A DNA stretch of 64,000 nt. It comes from Streptacidiphilus anmyonensis (GTDB lineage: Bacteria; Actinomycetota; Actinomycetes; Streptomycetales; Streptomycetaceae). The position numbers and the translations under genes were made by a program. Each line of letters begins with the position of its first letter. Positions within the stretch are counted from its first letter, which is position 1. Of this stretch, positions 44,077-51,929 are shown piece by piece. The notes beneath the pieces were generated by a model. It saw nothing but the letters and a program-made list of their open reading frames with translations, ran no database searches and was not told where the DNA came from. The stretch lies in contig NZ_BBPQ01000001.1 of assembly GCF_000787855.1 (NCBI RefSeq), forward strand, positions 168,529 through 232,528, given 5' to 3'.

Positions 44077-44817
44077 GTGACCGTCCTCCTTCTCGCCGTG
44101 CTCGCGCTGGTCACCGTGCTCGCCGTGGCCACGCTGCTGTCCGTGCGTGCCATGCGGCGCCGCCTGGAGTCGGACCTGGAGTCCACCGTCCGCCGCGCCG
44201 TGGCCGTGGCACTCGCCGAGGACCGGGAGCGTGAGATAGCCGAGGCGCGCACTTTCTGGGCCGAACAGGAGGCCCGCGCCGCAGAGGATTCCGTGACTCC
44301 CGAGGAGATCGAGGCCGTCGAAAGCCTCGACGCCCTCGTGGCCGAGAACACGCTCTTCCTGCCGGCTCCCCGCGGATTCATCGACGAGTCCGGGGAAATG
44401 GACCCGGAGTTCGCGGACGCGCTGCGTTCCGCGCTCGAGGAGATGATCACCGAGGGTGATCGGGTGGCCCGCCCGAGCCACCCCGCCGAGCCCGGCTTCA
44501 TCCCGCAGCCGACGCCGACCCCCGAGTGGACCGACCTGCGCCTGCTCGAGCTCGTCGAGGTCGGCACCGCCCTCAAGGACGTCCGCCCCGGCCCGATGGG
44601 CACCCTCGACGTCTACGTCTTCGAGGACGAGACCACGCTGTGCGTCGCCCCCGGCGACGCGGAGACCGGCGCCCTCATCCGCGAGGCGGTCGCCTCCGGC
44701 ACTCCCGTCCGCCTCCTGGGCACCTCGCGCCTCCCGGGCGCCCACGCCCTGACCTTCGCCCTCTCGGACGACGAGACGGTCTACGTCCTCGCCGACCGGG
44801 TGGTCGCAAGCCTCTGA
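44077..44817 (+). CDS. Membrane-anchored conserved hypothetical protein
   Basis: The protein is 246 residues from a GTG with AAGGGGTG upstream. One N-terminal membrane helix (about 2-22) is followed by a charged helical region with Arg/Glu repeats (RAMRRRLESDLESTVRRAVAVALAEDREREIAEA) that looks coiled-coil. A C-terminal globular part (about 150-246) ends VYVLADRVVASL. The middle is acidic. I recognise no domain. The long coiled coil suggests self-association. An inverted-repeat element lies downstream. Confidence 0.65.
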   Translation: MTVLLLAVLALVTVLAVATLLSVRAMRRRLESDLESTVRRAVAVALAEDREREIAEARTFWAEQEARAAEDSVTPEEIEAVESLDALVAENTLFLPAPRGFIDESGEMDPEFADALRSALEEMITEGDRVARPSHPAEPGFIPQPTPTPEWTDLRLLELVEVGTALKDVRPGPMGTLDVYVFEDETTLCVAPGDAETGALIREAVASGTPVRLLGTSRLPGAHALTFALSDDETVYVLADRVVASL

Positions 44818-44823
44818 GACCGG

Positions 44824-44845
44824 TGTGCCTCCGCGCGGAGGCACA
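44824..44845. terminator. 22-bp perfect palindrome after the hypothetical gene
   Basis: TGTGCCTCCGC and its exact complement abut with no loop, 6 bp after the stop. It would need to open a few pairs to form a hairpin. Confidence 0.6.
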
Positions 44846-44854
44846 GGTGCGAAC

Positions 44855-44998
44855 CCCAGGGGCACGGGGAACTGCGGGGGAACTGCGCGAGCAACCACCG
44901 TTGTGCGGATGCCCCCGGCAACAGGGCCGTCCCCACGCCGGTGGTTGCTCGCGCCCGCGCGAACGAGCCGCACATCGGCAGAGCCCCGCGCCCCTGGG
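44855..44998. repeat. Complex inverted-repeat (cruciform) element
   Basis: Outer arms CCCAGGGGCACGGGG (44855-44869) and CCCCGCGCCCCTGGG (44984-44998) pair with one mismatch. Inner arms GCGCGAGCAACCACCG (44885-44900) and its perfect complement (44939-44954) are nested inside. The AACTGCGCGA core next to the inner arm is of the kind scattered between genes in Streptomyces. It looks like a non-coding palindromic intergenic repeat. Confidence 0.7.
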
Positions 44999-45019
44999 TA
45001 GCGACACTCGGCGTGCTGC

Positions 45020-45307
45020 CTAGAACTCCGCGATGGCCCTCAGCGCGTCCGCGAGGATCCGGTCCGCATCCGGACCCTCCGTCGTGGCGAGCGTGAGCGC
45101 CAGGTCGTGCGCCGCCACCGCGATCTGATCCCCCACCACGAACGCCCCGGCGTCGGGAATCTCCGCGGCCGCCCCGGACGCCCGCGCCAGCTTGCGGGCG
45201 AGTTCCAGGCCCGCCGGGGCCTGACGCGTGAGTGAACTCTGCGGCATCGCGCGGAATCGGTCCGCCAAACGCTCGGCGGCGGCGAGAAGTGGTGTGGGAT
45301 CGGGCAT
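45020..45307 (-). CDS. Small conserved hypothetical protein
   Basis: The protein is 95 residues from the ATG at 45307, soluble and helical: PDPTPLLAAAERLADRFRAMPQSSL, LARKLARASGAAAEIPDAG, DQIAVAAHDLALTL. I recognise no family. TACGCT at 45319-45314 lies 6 nt before the ATG with no Shine-Dalgarno sequence, indicating a leaderless message. A longer frame upstream has no support. Confidence 0.7.
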   Translation of the reverse strand: MPDPTPLLAAAERLADRFRAMPQSSLTRQAPAGLELARKLARASGAAAEIPDAGAFVVGDQIAVAAHDLALTLATTEGPDADRILADALRAIAEF

Positions 45308-45438
45308 GCGCCGAGCGTATCCGCGCATCACGGATGAGAGCACCCGCGACCGGGTACGGGAGCCTCGACGCCGACTGTTGCCAAGCCTCGGCCCCTGCGG
45401 CACAGTCGTGAAACGGACCGCTCTATCGGAGGCGCCCA

Positions 45439-45666
45439 GTGACCCTCATGTACTCCGCAGAGACCCATCAGAACCTGATCTCCCGGATCCCCGTCGTGAC
45501 GGGCCGGAGCATCGACGACTGGCTTCACGCCGTGGCCGAAGGGCCGGGGCTCCACCGCTGTGAGGAGAAGATCGAGTGGCTCCGGCGCGAGTACGAGATC
45601 TCGTACGGCTACGCCAAGGCGCTCGTCCACGAGTACGACCTGCGCCGGGCCGCCGCACGCATGTAG
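45439..45666 (+). CDS. DUF4287 domain protein
   Basis: The protein is 75 residues from a GTG with GGAGG upstream. The pattern NLISRIPVVTGRSIDDWLHAV ... EKIEWLRREYEISYGYAKALVHEYDLRRA matches the short DUF4287 helical domain, in which the Trp and the GYAxALVHEY segment are conserved. The function is not known. It is followed by a hairpin shared with the convergent bldA. Confidence 0.8.
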   Translation: MTLMYSAETHQNLISRIPVVTGRSIDDWLHAVAEGPGLHRCEEKIEWLRREYEISYGYAKALVHEYDLRRAAARM

Positions 45667-45677
45667 GGAGGGGCTTG

Positions 45678-45724
45678 CGGGTCCGCGAAGTGGCCTGAGC
45701 ATGTCAGACCAGTTCGCGGACCCG
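45678..45724. terminator. Shared terminator of DUF4287 gene and bldA
   Basis: 12-bp outer arms (CGGGTCCGCGAA / TTCGCGGACCCG) enclose a second stem (TGGCCTGA / TCAGACCA with a G-U-type mismatch). It starts right at the 3' end of the tRNA gene on the minus strand and 12 nt after the DUF4287 stop. Confidence 0.85.
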
Positions 45725-45806
45725 TGCCCGGAGCCGGACTCGAACCGGCACGGCCTCCCGGCCAGCGAGGTTTAAGCTCGCCGTGTCTGCGTTCCACCAT
45801 CCGGGC
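45725..45806 (-). tRNA. bldA: tRNA-Leu (UAA anticodon)
   Basis: An 82-nt class II tRNA without encoded CCA. Acceptor GCCCGGA pairs with TCCGGGC, then discriminator A. The anticodon arm is GCGAG-CTTAAAC-CTCGC, so the anticodon is TAA and it reads UUA. A long variable arm (GGCC-GGGA-GGCC) and T arm GCCGG-TTCGAGT-CCGGC complete the fold. In Streptomyces the only UUA-reading tRNA is BldA, which limits translation of TTA-containing developmental and antibiotic genes. TAGGCT at 45827-45822 is a candidate -10, giving a leader of about 9 nt. Confidence 0.96.
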
Positions 45807-46150
45807 GTATTCCCGAGGCAAAGCCTATCCGGAGCTGTGCACCGCTCGTGCACGGATGTCGGGAAGTTGGCTCATTTTACCGGACTCTGACAATACGTCA
45901 GTGCAGCTCGGAGGGGGCGTGCGCCCGGCGCGCAGGCACCGCGGTGCGTGCTGCCCCCCAAGAGCGACCCTGAGAAGGGCCCCGAGACGTCCCCGAGGAG
46001 TCGGAGACGGTGTCATACCGGGGAAGGAGCAACGGTCCGTGCTTCGGGCCGACTTCCGGGCCGGTAACGGCCGAGAGGATGAAGAGGCGGTCAGTCGTCG
46101 GCCGCACTCCTGCTCTCGCACCAGCCCGTTCCGACCCTCGGAGTCCCACC
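45807..46150. other. Divergent region between bldA and the ABC genes
   Basis: 344 bp without a gene I can support. It holds the bldA promoter, two GTGCAC copies (45837-45853 region), an AT-rich patch with TAAAAT on the minus strand near 45877, a CTGAC-AATAC-GTCAG palindrome at 45887-45901, and the upstream region of the ABC ATPase gene. Confidence 0.5.
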
Positions 46151-46909
46151 GTGACCACCACTGCTCTGCGCACCGCCGCAGCTCGAGCCTCGGACCTGTC
46201 CAAGGTCTACGGCTCCGGCGACACCCGCGTCACCGCTCTGGACCACGTCTCGGTGGAGTTCTACCGAGGCGAGTTCACCGCCATCATGGGCCCGTCGGGC
46301 TCCGGCAAGTCGACCTTGATGCACTGCATGGCCGGCCTCGACAGCGTCAGCTCCGGCTCGGCCCGGATCGGCGAGGTCGAGCTGAACGGCCTGAAGGACA
46401 AGGCGCTCACCAAGATGCGCCGGGATCAGATCGGCTTCATCTTCCAGGCGTTCAACCTGTTGCCGACGCTGACCGCGCTGGAGAACATCACCCTGCCGAT
46501 GGACATCGCCGGCCGCAGGGCCGACAAGGTCTGGCTGGACCGGGTGATCGCCACGGTCGGCCTGGCCGACCGCCTGGGCCACCGGCCCAGCCAGCTCTCC
46601 GGCGGCCAGCAGCAACGCGTCGCCTGCGCCCGCGCGCTGGCCTCGCGGCCCGAGATCATCTTCGCGGACGAGCCCACCGGCAACCTCGACTCCCGTTCGG
46701 GCGCGGAGATCCTCGGGTTCCTGCGCTCCTCCGTGCGCGAGCTCGGCCAGACCATCGTCATGGTCACCCACGACCCGGTCGCCGCCTCCTACGCGGACCG
46801 CGTCGTCTTCCTCGCCGACGGGCGCATCGTCGACGAGCTCCAGGCCCCCACGGCCGACGGCGTCCTGGACCGCATGCGCCGGTTCGACGCCAAGGGCCGG
46901 ACCAGCTGA
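46151..46909 (+). CDS. ABC transporter ATP-binding protein (MacB/LolD type)
   Basis: The protein is 252 residues from the GTG at 46151; the frame extends upstream but without homology. Walker A GPSGSGKST is near residue 46, Q-loop IGFIFQAFNLLPTLTALEN, signature LSGGQQQRVACARALA, Walker B EIIFADEPTGNLDSRSG and H-loop VMVTHDP. These are features of the MacB/LolD/FtsE group, whose partners are FtsX-like permeases. The partner gene starts 24 bp downstream. The pair lies beside bldA. Confidence 0.94.
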   Translation: MTTTALRTAAARASDLSKVYGSGDTRVTALDHVSVEFYRGEFTAIMGPSGSGKSTLMHCMAGLDSVSSGSARIGEVELNGLKDKALTKMRRDQIGFIFQAFNLLPTLTALENITLPMDIAGRRADKVWLDRVIATVGLADRLGHRPSQLSGGQQQRVACARALASRPEIIFADEPTGNLDSRSGAEILGFLRSSVRELGQTIVMVTHDPVAASYADRVVFLADGRIVDELQAPTADGVLDRMRRFDAKGRTS

Positions 46910-46933
46910 GCGACGACGGGGATCGAAGAGCTC

Positions 46934-49486
46934 ATGTTCAAGACCGCACTGCGCAACGTGCTGTCCCACAAGGGGCGGCTGCTGATGACGATGCTCGCCG
47001 TCGTCCTGGGCACGGCCTTCGTGGCCGGCACCCTGGTCTTCTCCGACTCGGTCAGCACGGCGCTGAAGAACAGCCTTTCGCACAACTACGACAACGTCTC
47101 CGTCCGCGTGGAGAACAGCGCGGCCGGTGAGGACCGCAGCGCCCAGGACAACACCAGCGACGCCAAGCCGCTGACCGATGCGACGCTGCGCCAGATCCGC
47201 GCCCTGCCGGGCACCGCCTCCGCGGTCGGCGCCGTCGAGGGCTTCGCCGGGATATCCGATCCGAACGGCAACCTGATCGGCGGGCGCGGCGAGACGCAGG
47301 GCGCCAACTTCAGCCCCGGCGCCGACGGCGCCGACACGCGCTACCCGATGGCCCAGGGCTCCGGCCCGGCCACCTCCACGCAGATCGCCGTCGACCAGCG
47401 CACCGCCCAGAAGAACGGCTTCAAGGTCGGCGACACGATCCGCGTCGCCGTCAACGGCCCGGTCATGAAGCTGACCGTCTCCGGCATCTTCACCTCCGAC
47501 GACCCGGCGCTCAGCTCCGGCGGTTCGCTGGTGCTGTTCGACACCGCGACGGCCCAGCGGCTCTACACCGCGCCGGGCCAGTACGGCTGGATCGACGCCC
47601 TGGCCAAGCCCGGCACCGGCCAGGAGGCGCTGGAGTCGCAGATCGGGCAGGTCGTTCCGCACAGCGGCAACATCACCCTGCACACCGGCGCCTCCCTGAC
47701 CGCCGACGCCAAGCAGATGGTCGAGGACGACTCGAAGAACATGAAGACGGCGCTGCTGTTCTTCGCGGGCGTCGCACTGTTCGTCGGGATCTTCCTGATC
47801 TCCAACACCTTCACCATGCTGATCGCGCAGCGCACCCGCGAGCTGGCCCTGATGCGCGCCCTCGGCGCGAGCCGCAAGCAGGTGCGGCGGTCGGTGCTGC
47901 TGGAGGCGCTGCTGGTCGGCCTCACCGCGTCCGTGGCGGGTCTCGGCGCCGGCGTCGGCATCGGCGCGGCGCTGAAGGCCTGGGCCGGTTCCAGCGGCAA
48001 CCTCCCCGGCGGCGGCCTGACGGTCACTCCGTCGACGGTCCTGATCACGCTCGCGGTCGGCACCGTCGTCACCGCGCTCGCCGCGCTCTTCCCGGCGCTG
48101 CGCGCCTCCCGGGTCCCCCCGGTGGCGGCGATGAGCAGCAACGACCAGCCGGTCTCGCAGAAGAGCCTGGTGGTGCGGAACACCATCGGTCTGGTGCTGG
48201 CGGGCCTGGGCGTGGGCGTGGTGCTGCTCGGCGTCTCCCAGGGCGGCAGCGCCGGCCGGATGCCGGTCGCGCTGGGCGCGCTGCTGGTGATGCTCGGCGT
48301 CTTCGTGCTCACCCCCCTGCTGTCGCGACCGATCATCGCGGCCACGGGTCCGCTGTTCCGGCGCCTGTTCGGCATCAGCGGCACGCTCGCCAAGCAGAAC
48401 GCCATCCGCAACCCGCGCCGCACCGCGGCCACCGCCTCGGCGCTGACCATCGGCGTCACGCTGATCACCGCGCTGACGGTCATCGGCACGTCGATCAGCA
48501 CCACGATCACCAGGCAGGTCACCGCCAACATGAAGGCGGACTACGCGGTCGGCATGCAGTTGGGCGACCGGGTCTCGCCGCAGCTGCTCGCGCAGCTGAA
48601 GTCCGCGAAGGGCGTCACCGCCGCCAGCGCCGGCGACTCGCAGTACCTCAAGGTCGACGGCCAGGACCTCTCGCTGAGCGGCTACGACGCGAGCAGCTTC
48701 GACCAGCTGGTCGCACCGGACCTGACACAGGGGACGGTCGACGCCTTCAGGCAGGGTCAGCTCCTGATCGACACGGACCAGGCCAAGACCCTGAACGTCT
48801 CGGTCGGCAGCACCGTCCAGGTGGCCTACCCGAACGGCACCTCCGGCAGGCTGACGGTCGGCGGCGTCTACCCGAAGAGCGGCCTCCTCGGCCCGGCCCT
48901 GCTGAGCGAGCAGGCCCTGGCGGGCCACACCCTGGCCCCGTACTACAACGTCGTCCTGGTCAAGATGGACGGCGGCGCCTCGGCCGCCAACGAGCAGTCG
49001 CTGCGCGACGCCACGGGTCTGAACCCGCTGGTCAAGATCCAGTCGCAGCAGCAGATGGTCGACCAGTTCAACTCGCTGATCTCGATGATGCTGACGATCC
49101 TCTACGCGCTGCTGGGCATGGCGGTCCTGATCGCCATCCTGGGCGTGGTCAACACGCTGGCCATGTCGGTCTTCGAGCGCAAGCGCGAGCTGGGCATGCT
49201 GCGGGCGGTCGGGCTCGACCGTCGCGGGGTCAAGCAGATGGTCCGGCTGGAGTCCGTGGTCATCGCGGTCTTCGGCGCGGCGATGGGCGTCGCCATCGGC
49301 ACCTTCCTCGCCTGGGCGGCCAACGGCCTGCTGAAGTCGAGCCTCTCCGGCCTCACCACGGCCCTGCCCTGGGGCCGCCTCGCCCTCTTCATCGCCCTGG
49401 GCGCCACGGTCGGCCTCCTCGCCGCCCTCTGGCCCGCCCGCCGAGCCGCCAGGCTCGACATCCTCGGCGCGATCAAGACGGACTGA
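46934..49486 (+). CDS. ABC transporter permease, FtsX-like (MacB-type fused pair)
   Basis: The protein is 850 residues in two FtsX-like halves. Each half has an N-terminal helix, an extracellular domain, and a C-terminal three-helix bundle with FtsX marks (LALMRALGASRKQVRRSVLLEALLVG at about 308-335 and ELGMLRAVGLDRRGVKQMVRLESVV at about 750-775). Such transporters move substrates or signals by mechanotransmission rather than carrying substrates through the bilayer; antimicrobial peptide resistance and lipid transfer are known roles. The ATPase partner is encoded upstream. The stop lies in an 8-bp tandem repeat. Confidence 0.9.
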   Translation: MFKTALRNVLSHKGRLLMTMLAVVLGTAFVAGTLVFSDSVSTALKNSLSHNYDNVSVRVENSAAGEDRSAQDNTSDAKPLTDATLRQIRALPGTASAVGAVEGFAGISDPNGNLIGGRGETQGANFSPGADGADTRYPMAQGSGPATSTQIAVDQRTAQKNGFKVGDTIRVAVNGPVMKLTVSGIFTSDDPALSSGGSLVLFDTATAQRLYTAPGQYGWIDALAKPGTGQEALESQIGQVVPHSGNITLHTGASLTADAKQMVEDDSKNMKTALLFFAGVALFVGIFLISNTFTMLIAQRTRELALMRALGASRKQVRRSVLLEALLVGLTASVAGLGAGVGIGAALKAWAGSSGNLPGGGLTVTPSTVLITLAVGTVVTALAALFPALRASRVPPVAAMSSNDQPVSQKSLVVRNTIGLVLAGLGVGVVLLGVSQGGSAGRMPVALGALLVMLGVFVLTPLLSRPIIAATGPLFRRLFGISGTLAKQNAIRNPRRTAATASALTIGVTLITALTVIGTSISTTITRQVTANMKADYAVGMQLGDRVSPQLLAQLKSAKGVTAASAGDSQYLKVDGQDLSLSGYDASSFDQLVAPDLTQGTVDAFRQGQLLIDTDQAKTLNVSVGSTVQVAYPNGTSGRLTVGGVYPKSGLLGPALLSEQALAGHTLAPYYNVVLVKMDGGASAANEQSLRDATGLNPLVKIQSQQQMVDQFNSLISMMLTILYALLGMAVLIAILGVVNTLAMSVFERKRELGMLRAVGLDRRGVKQMVRLESVVIAVFGAAMGVAIGTFLAWAANGLLKSSLSGLTTALPWGRLALFIALGATVGLLAALWPARRAARLDILGAIKTD

Positions 49487-49508
49487 CGGACTGACGGACT
49501 GACGGACC
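49477..49508 (+). repeat. Four tandem copies of an 8-bp unit at the permease stop codon
   Basis: Three GACGGACT copies and a final GACGGACC cover the last codons and the stop (GAC TGA) and the bases after it. Slippage here would change the 3' end of the coding region. Confidence 0.85.
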
Positions 49509-49534
49509 GTCGCAACAGCACCGCCACAGCACCC

Positions 49535-49569
49535 CCAGGGGGCGCGGGACTCGTTCCCGCGCCCCCTGG
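49535..49569 (+). terminator. Terminator of the ABC operon
   Basis: 15-bp perfect arms (CCAGGGGGCGCGGGA and complement) with a 5-nt loop, about 50 nt after the permease stop. Confidence 0.85.
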
Positions 49570-49599
49570 CGTGTCAGCGCGACCTCGTATTGTCCGGGC

Positions 49600-50031
49600 A
49601 TGACCCTCGCCGCGATCGACGCGCTCCTGGCTCAGCCCTTCCCGCAGGCAGCGGCCAAGGACGGCAGCAGCGGACCCGGCCATCTGGTGCTGACACTGCG
49701 CCAGAGCCGGGAGTTCTGGGACGACGTCGACGACGCGGCCTCCAGCGCGGCCTACGCGGAGTTCGAGGCGGAGCTTGCCGCCCTGGCGGCCACCCTCACC
49801 GCGCGGTGGGGGGAGCCGGGCGCCGTCGATCTGCTGCCGTTCCTGCGGGCAGGCCTGGAGGGTGAGCACGTGCCCGAGCCTCTGGATCTCCTGAGCCAGT
49901 ACGTCGGCCGCATGCAGGTGTGGACGCCGCGCGGCGGCACCCGCTGGCTGGCTCTGGCCGTCGGGCAGTGGGACAAGGAGCTTCCCGTGGAACTCGTCGC
50001 CGCCGTCGGGACGGTGGAGCTCCGCCCCTGA
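49600..50031 (+). CDS. Conserved hypothetical protein
   Basis: The protein is 143 residues, soluble, without a membrane segment. Stretches HLVLTLRQSREFWDDVDDAASSAAYAEFEAELAALAATL (in parts) and MQVWTPRGGTRWLALAVGQWDKELPVELVAAV suggest a helix-plus-sheet domain. No family is recognised. TATTGT at 49588-49593 lies 6 nt before the ATG and there is no Shine-Dalgarno sequence, so the message is probably leaderless. A hairpin follows. Confidence 0.7.
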   Translation: MTLAAIDALLAQPFPQAAAKDGSSGPGHLVLTLRQSREFWDDVDDAASSAAYAEFEAELAALAATLTARWGEPGAVDLLPFLRAGLEGEHVPEPLDLLSQYVGRMQVWTPRGGTRWLALAVGQWDKELPVELVAAVGTVELRP

Positions 50032-50039
50032 ACGTGCCA

Positions 50040-50071
50040 GCGCCCCCGCCCGTGGGAACGGGCGGGGGCGC
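50040..50071 (+). terminator. Terminator after the hypothetical gene
   Basis: 14-bp perfect arms (GCGCCCCCGCCCGT and complement) with a GGGA loop, 9 nt after the stop. Confidence 0.85.
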
Positions 50072-50167
50072 TTACGGCAGCGGTGCCGGTCATGAGCACC
50101 ACGGTCTGTGGTCCGGCGACGCTGCCGGGCTGAGAGGTGGGCCGGAGCGGTACCGGCCCTGGGGCCG

Positions 50168-51523
50168 TCAGGCGGAGACCTTCTCCTTGGCGGGAGCCGG
50201 AATCACCGGGGCCGGGGCCGCGGCCTCGACGAACACCTCACGCGGCGTCTCCATCTCCACCAGGGAGACGGTCTCGCGCTTGAGGAACATCGCCAGGGTC
50301 CAGTCCGCGAAGACGCGGACCTTGCGGTTCATGGTCGGCACGCGGCTGCCGTGGTACAGGCGGTGGAACCACCAGGCGGGGCGGCCCTTCAGCTTGTACT
50401 TGCCGAAGAGGATCGCCACACCCTTGTGCAGGCCGAGACCGGCGACCGCACCCAGGTTCTTGTGCTTGTACTCCTTCTGCGGGAAGCCACGCATGCCGGA
50501 GATGACGTTGTCACCGAGGACGATGGCCTGACGCACCGCGTGCTGGGCGTTCGGCGGGCACCAGGCGCCCTCGCCGACGGCGAGGTCCGGGACCTGGGCG
50601 TTGTCGCCGGCGGACCAGACGTTGTCGAAGCCCTGGACCTGGAGGGTCGGGGCGGTGTCGACGTGGCCGCGCGGGCCGAGCGGCAGGCCGAAGTTGGCCA
50701 GCGCCGGGTTCGGCTTGACGCCGGCGGTCCACACGATGGTGGAGGCGTCGACCTCGATGCCGTTCTTCAGCACGACGTGCTTGTCGACGCACGACTCCAT
50801 CGAGGTCTCGATGTAGATCTCGATACCGCGCTCCTCGAGCTTCTCCTTGGTCCACAGACCGAGGTCCGGGCCCATCTCGGGGAGGATGCGGTTGGCTGCC
50901 TCGACCACGATGAAGCGCATGTCCTCACGCTTCACGTTGTGGTAGATCTTCGCCGAGTCGCGGGCCATGTCCTCGATCTCGGCGATCGTCTCGATGCCGG
51001 CGAAGCCGCCACCGATGACGACGAAGGTCAGCGCCTGCTTGCGCACCGCCTCGTCGGTCGTGGACTCGGCACGGTCGAGCTGGGCCACGACGTGGTTGCG
51101 GAGGCTGATGGCCTCCTCGACCGACTTCATGCCGATGCCGTGCTCCGCCAGACCCGGGATCGGGAAGGTGCGGGACACCGAGCCCATCGCGACGACGAGG
51201 TAGTCGAAGGGGATCTCGTAGGGGTCGCCCGCGGCCGGGTGCACGGTGGCCACCTTGCGGTCCTGGTCGACCGAGGTGACGTGACCCGTCAGGACCTCGG
51301 CCTTGGAAAGGACGCGGCGCAGCGGGGCGACGAGGTTGCGAGGCGCGACGTTGCCGCCGGCCGCCTCGGGGAGGAAGGGCAGGTACGTCATGTACGACCG
51401 CGGGTCGACGACCGTGACGGTCGCCTCCCCGTAGCGCATCTTCTTGAGGATGCGCATCGCGGCATACAGGCCGACGTAGCCACCGCCGACAATCAGGATG
51501 CGAGGACGCTCCGTGGTGCTCAT
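50168..51523 (-). CDS. ndh: Type II NADH:quinone dehydrogenase
   Basis: The protein is 451 residues from the ATG at 51523. Two Rossmann folds: FAD site ILIVGGGYVGLYAAMRI near residue 10 and NADH site TFVVIGGGFAGIETIAEIE near 165. It also has MTYLPFLPEAAGGNVAPRN, the quinone/FAD motif VWSAGDNAQVPD, and WWFHRLYHGSRVPTMNRKVRVFADW near the C-terminus, a membrane-binding region. It passes electrons from NADH to menaquinone without proton pumping at the inner face of the membrane. Two Rex-like operators upstream indicate control by NADH/NAD+ ratio. Confidence 0.94.
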   Translation of the reverse strand: MSTTERPRILIVGGGYVGLYAAMRILKKMRYGEATVTVVDPRSYMTYLPFLPEAAGGNVAPRNLVAPLRRVLSKAEVLTGHVTSVDQDRKVATVHPAAGDPYEIPFDYLVVAMGSVSRTFPIPGLAEHGIGMKSVEEAISLRNHVVAQLDRAESTTDEAVRKQALTFVVIGGGFAGIETIAEIEDMARDSAKIYHNVKREDMRFIVVEAANRILPEMGPDLGLWTKEKLEERGIEIYIETSMESCVDKHVVLKNGIEVDASTIVWTAGVKPNPALANFGLPLGPRGHVDTAPTLQVQGFDNVWSAGDNAQVPDLAVGEGAWCPPNAQHAVRQAIVLGDNVISGMRGFPQKEYKHKNLGAVAGLGLHKGVAILFGKYKLKGRPAWWFHRLYHGSRVPTMNRKVRVFADWTLAMFLKRETVSLVEMETPREVFVEAAAPAPVIPAPAKEKVSA

Positions 51524-51557
51524 ATCCGAAAGTATCCACCCCCTCCTCGCCTGGCAT

Positions 51558-51575
51558 TTGTGGGCCTGGTCACAA
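51558..51575. promoter_or_regulatory. Rex operator-like site 1
   Basis: TTGTG-N8-CACAA has the exact outer half-sites and 18-bp length of the Rex operator (TTGTGAANNNNTTCACAA) with a changed centre. It lies 35 bp before the ndh start codon. Confidence 0.7.
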
Positions 51576-51805
51576 GGGTCTGGACAGCACCTGCTACACT
51601 TCGCGCCCCCATGAGGCGGGTCTCCCCCACCGCTCACACCCGCGATCGCCATGGTGTGAATTTCCGCAGCTCGACGGCCTCATTGCGATTGTGCGTGCGA
51701 CGGCGGCACGTCGCCTCCGATCCGGCGGGCAGGGTCGCCGGGACGCCTTCGGTCCCACAATTCGGACGAAGCACCCCAGCGGCCCCGCCAGGCGACGGGA
51801 ACTCC

Positions 51806-51823
51806 ATGTGAAGAAATTCACGA
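51806..51823. promoter_or_regulatory. Rex operator-like site 2
   Basis: ATGTGAAGAAATTCACGA matches the Rex consensus at 12 of the 14 specified positions, with the full GTGAA-N4-TTCAC core. It is about 290 bp upstream of the ndh start codon. Confidence 0.65.
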
Positions 51824-51897
51824 ACATTTCTCGGCGGGACGCGCCGAGAGTCCGCGCAGGGCCCGTGGAGGGCCCGCAGAAGGCCTGCGGAAGGCCC

Positions 51898-51920
51898 GGG
51901 GCGCGCGCCAGGCGCGCCCC
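51898..51920 (-). terminator. Terminator after the Ppx/GppA gene
   Basis: 9-bp perfect arms (GGGGCGCGC / GCGCGCCCC) with a 5-nt loop, 10 nt beyond the stop on the minus strand. Confidence 0.75.
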
Positions 51921-51929
51921 GACCAGGCG

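Larger units (their letters stand above)
51524..51929. other. Upstream region of ndh
   Basis: 406 bp without a supported gene. It contains two Rex-like sites (51558-51575 and 51806-51823) and a terminator hairpin for the Ppx/GppA gene at 51898-51920. The rest is moderately GC-rich; the ndh promoter could lie anywhere in it. Confidence 0.55.

Noticed and set aside
45887-45901. CTGAC-AATAC-GTCAG palindrome upstream of bldA and the ABC genes
   Set aside because: It is short, with 5-bp arms, and could arise by chance. I kept it only as a note in the region entry.
51594-51827. A 77-codon minus-strand frame upstream of ndh
   Set aside because: It begins within the second Rex-like site, has no ribosome site, and is Arg-rich without a fold pattern. 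It is more likely promoter DNA.
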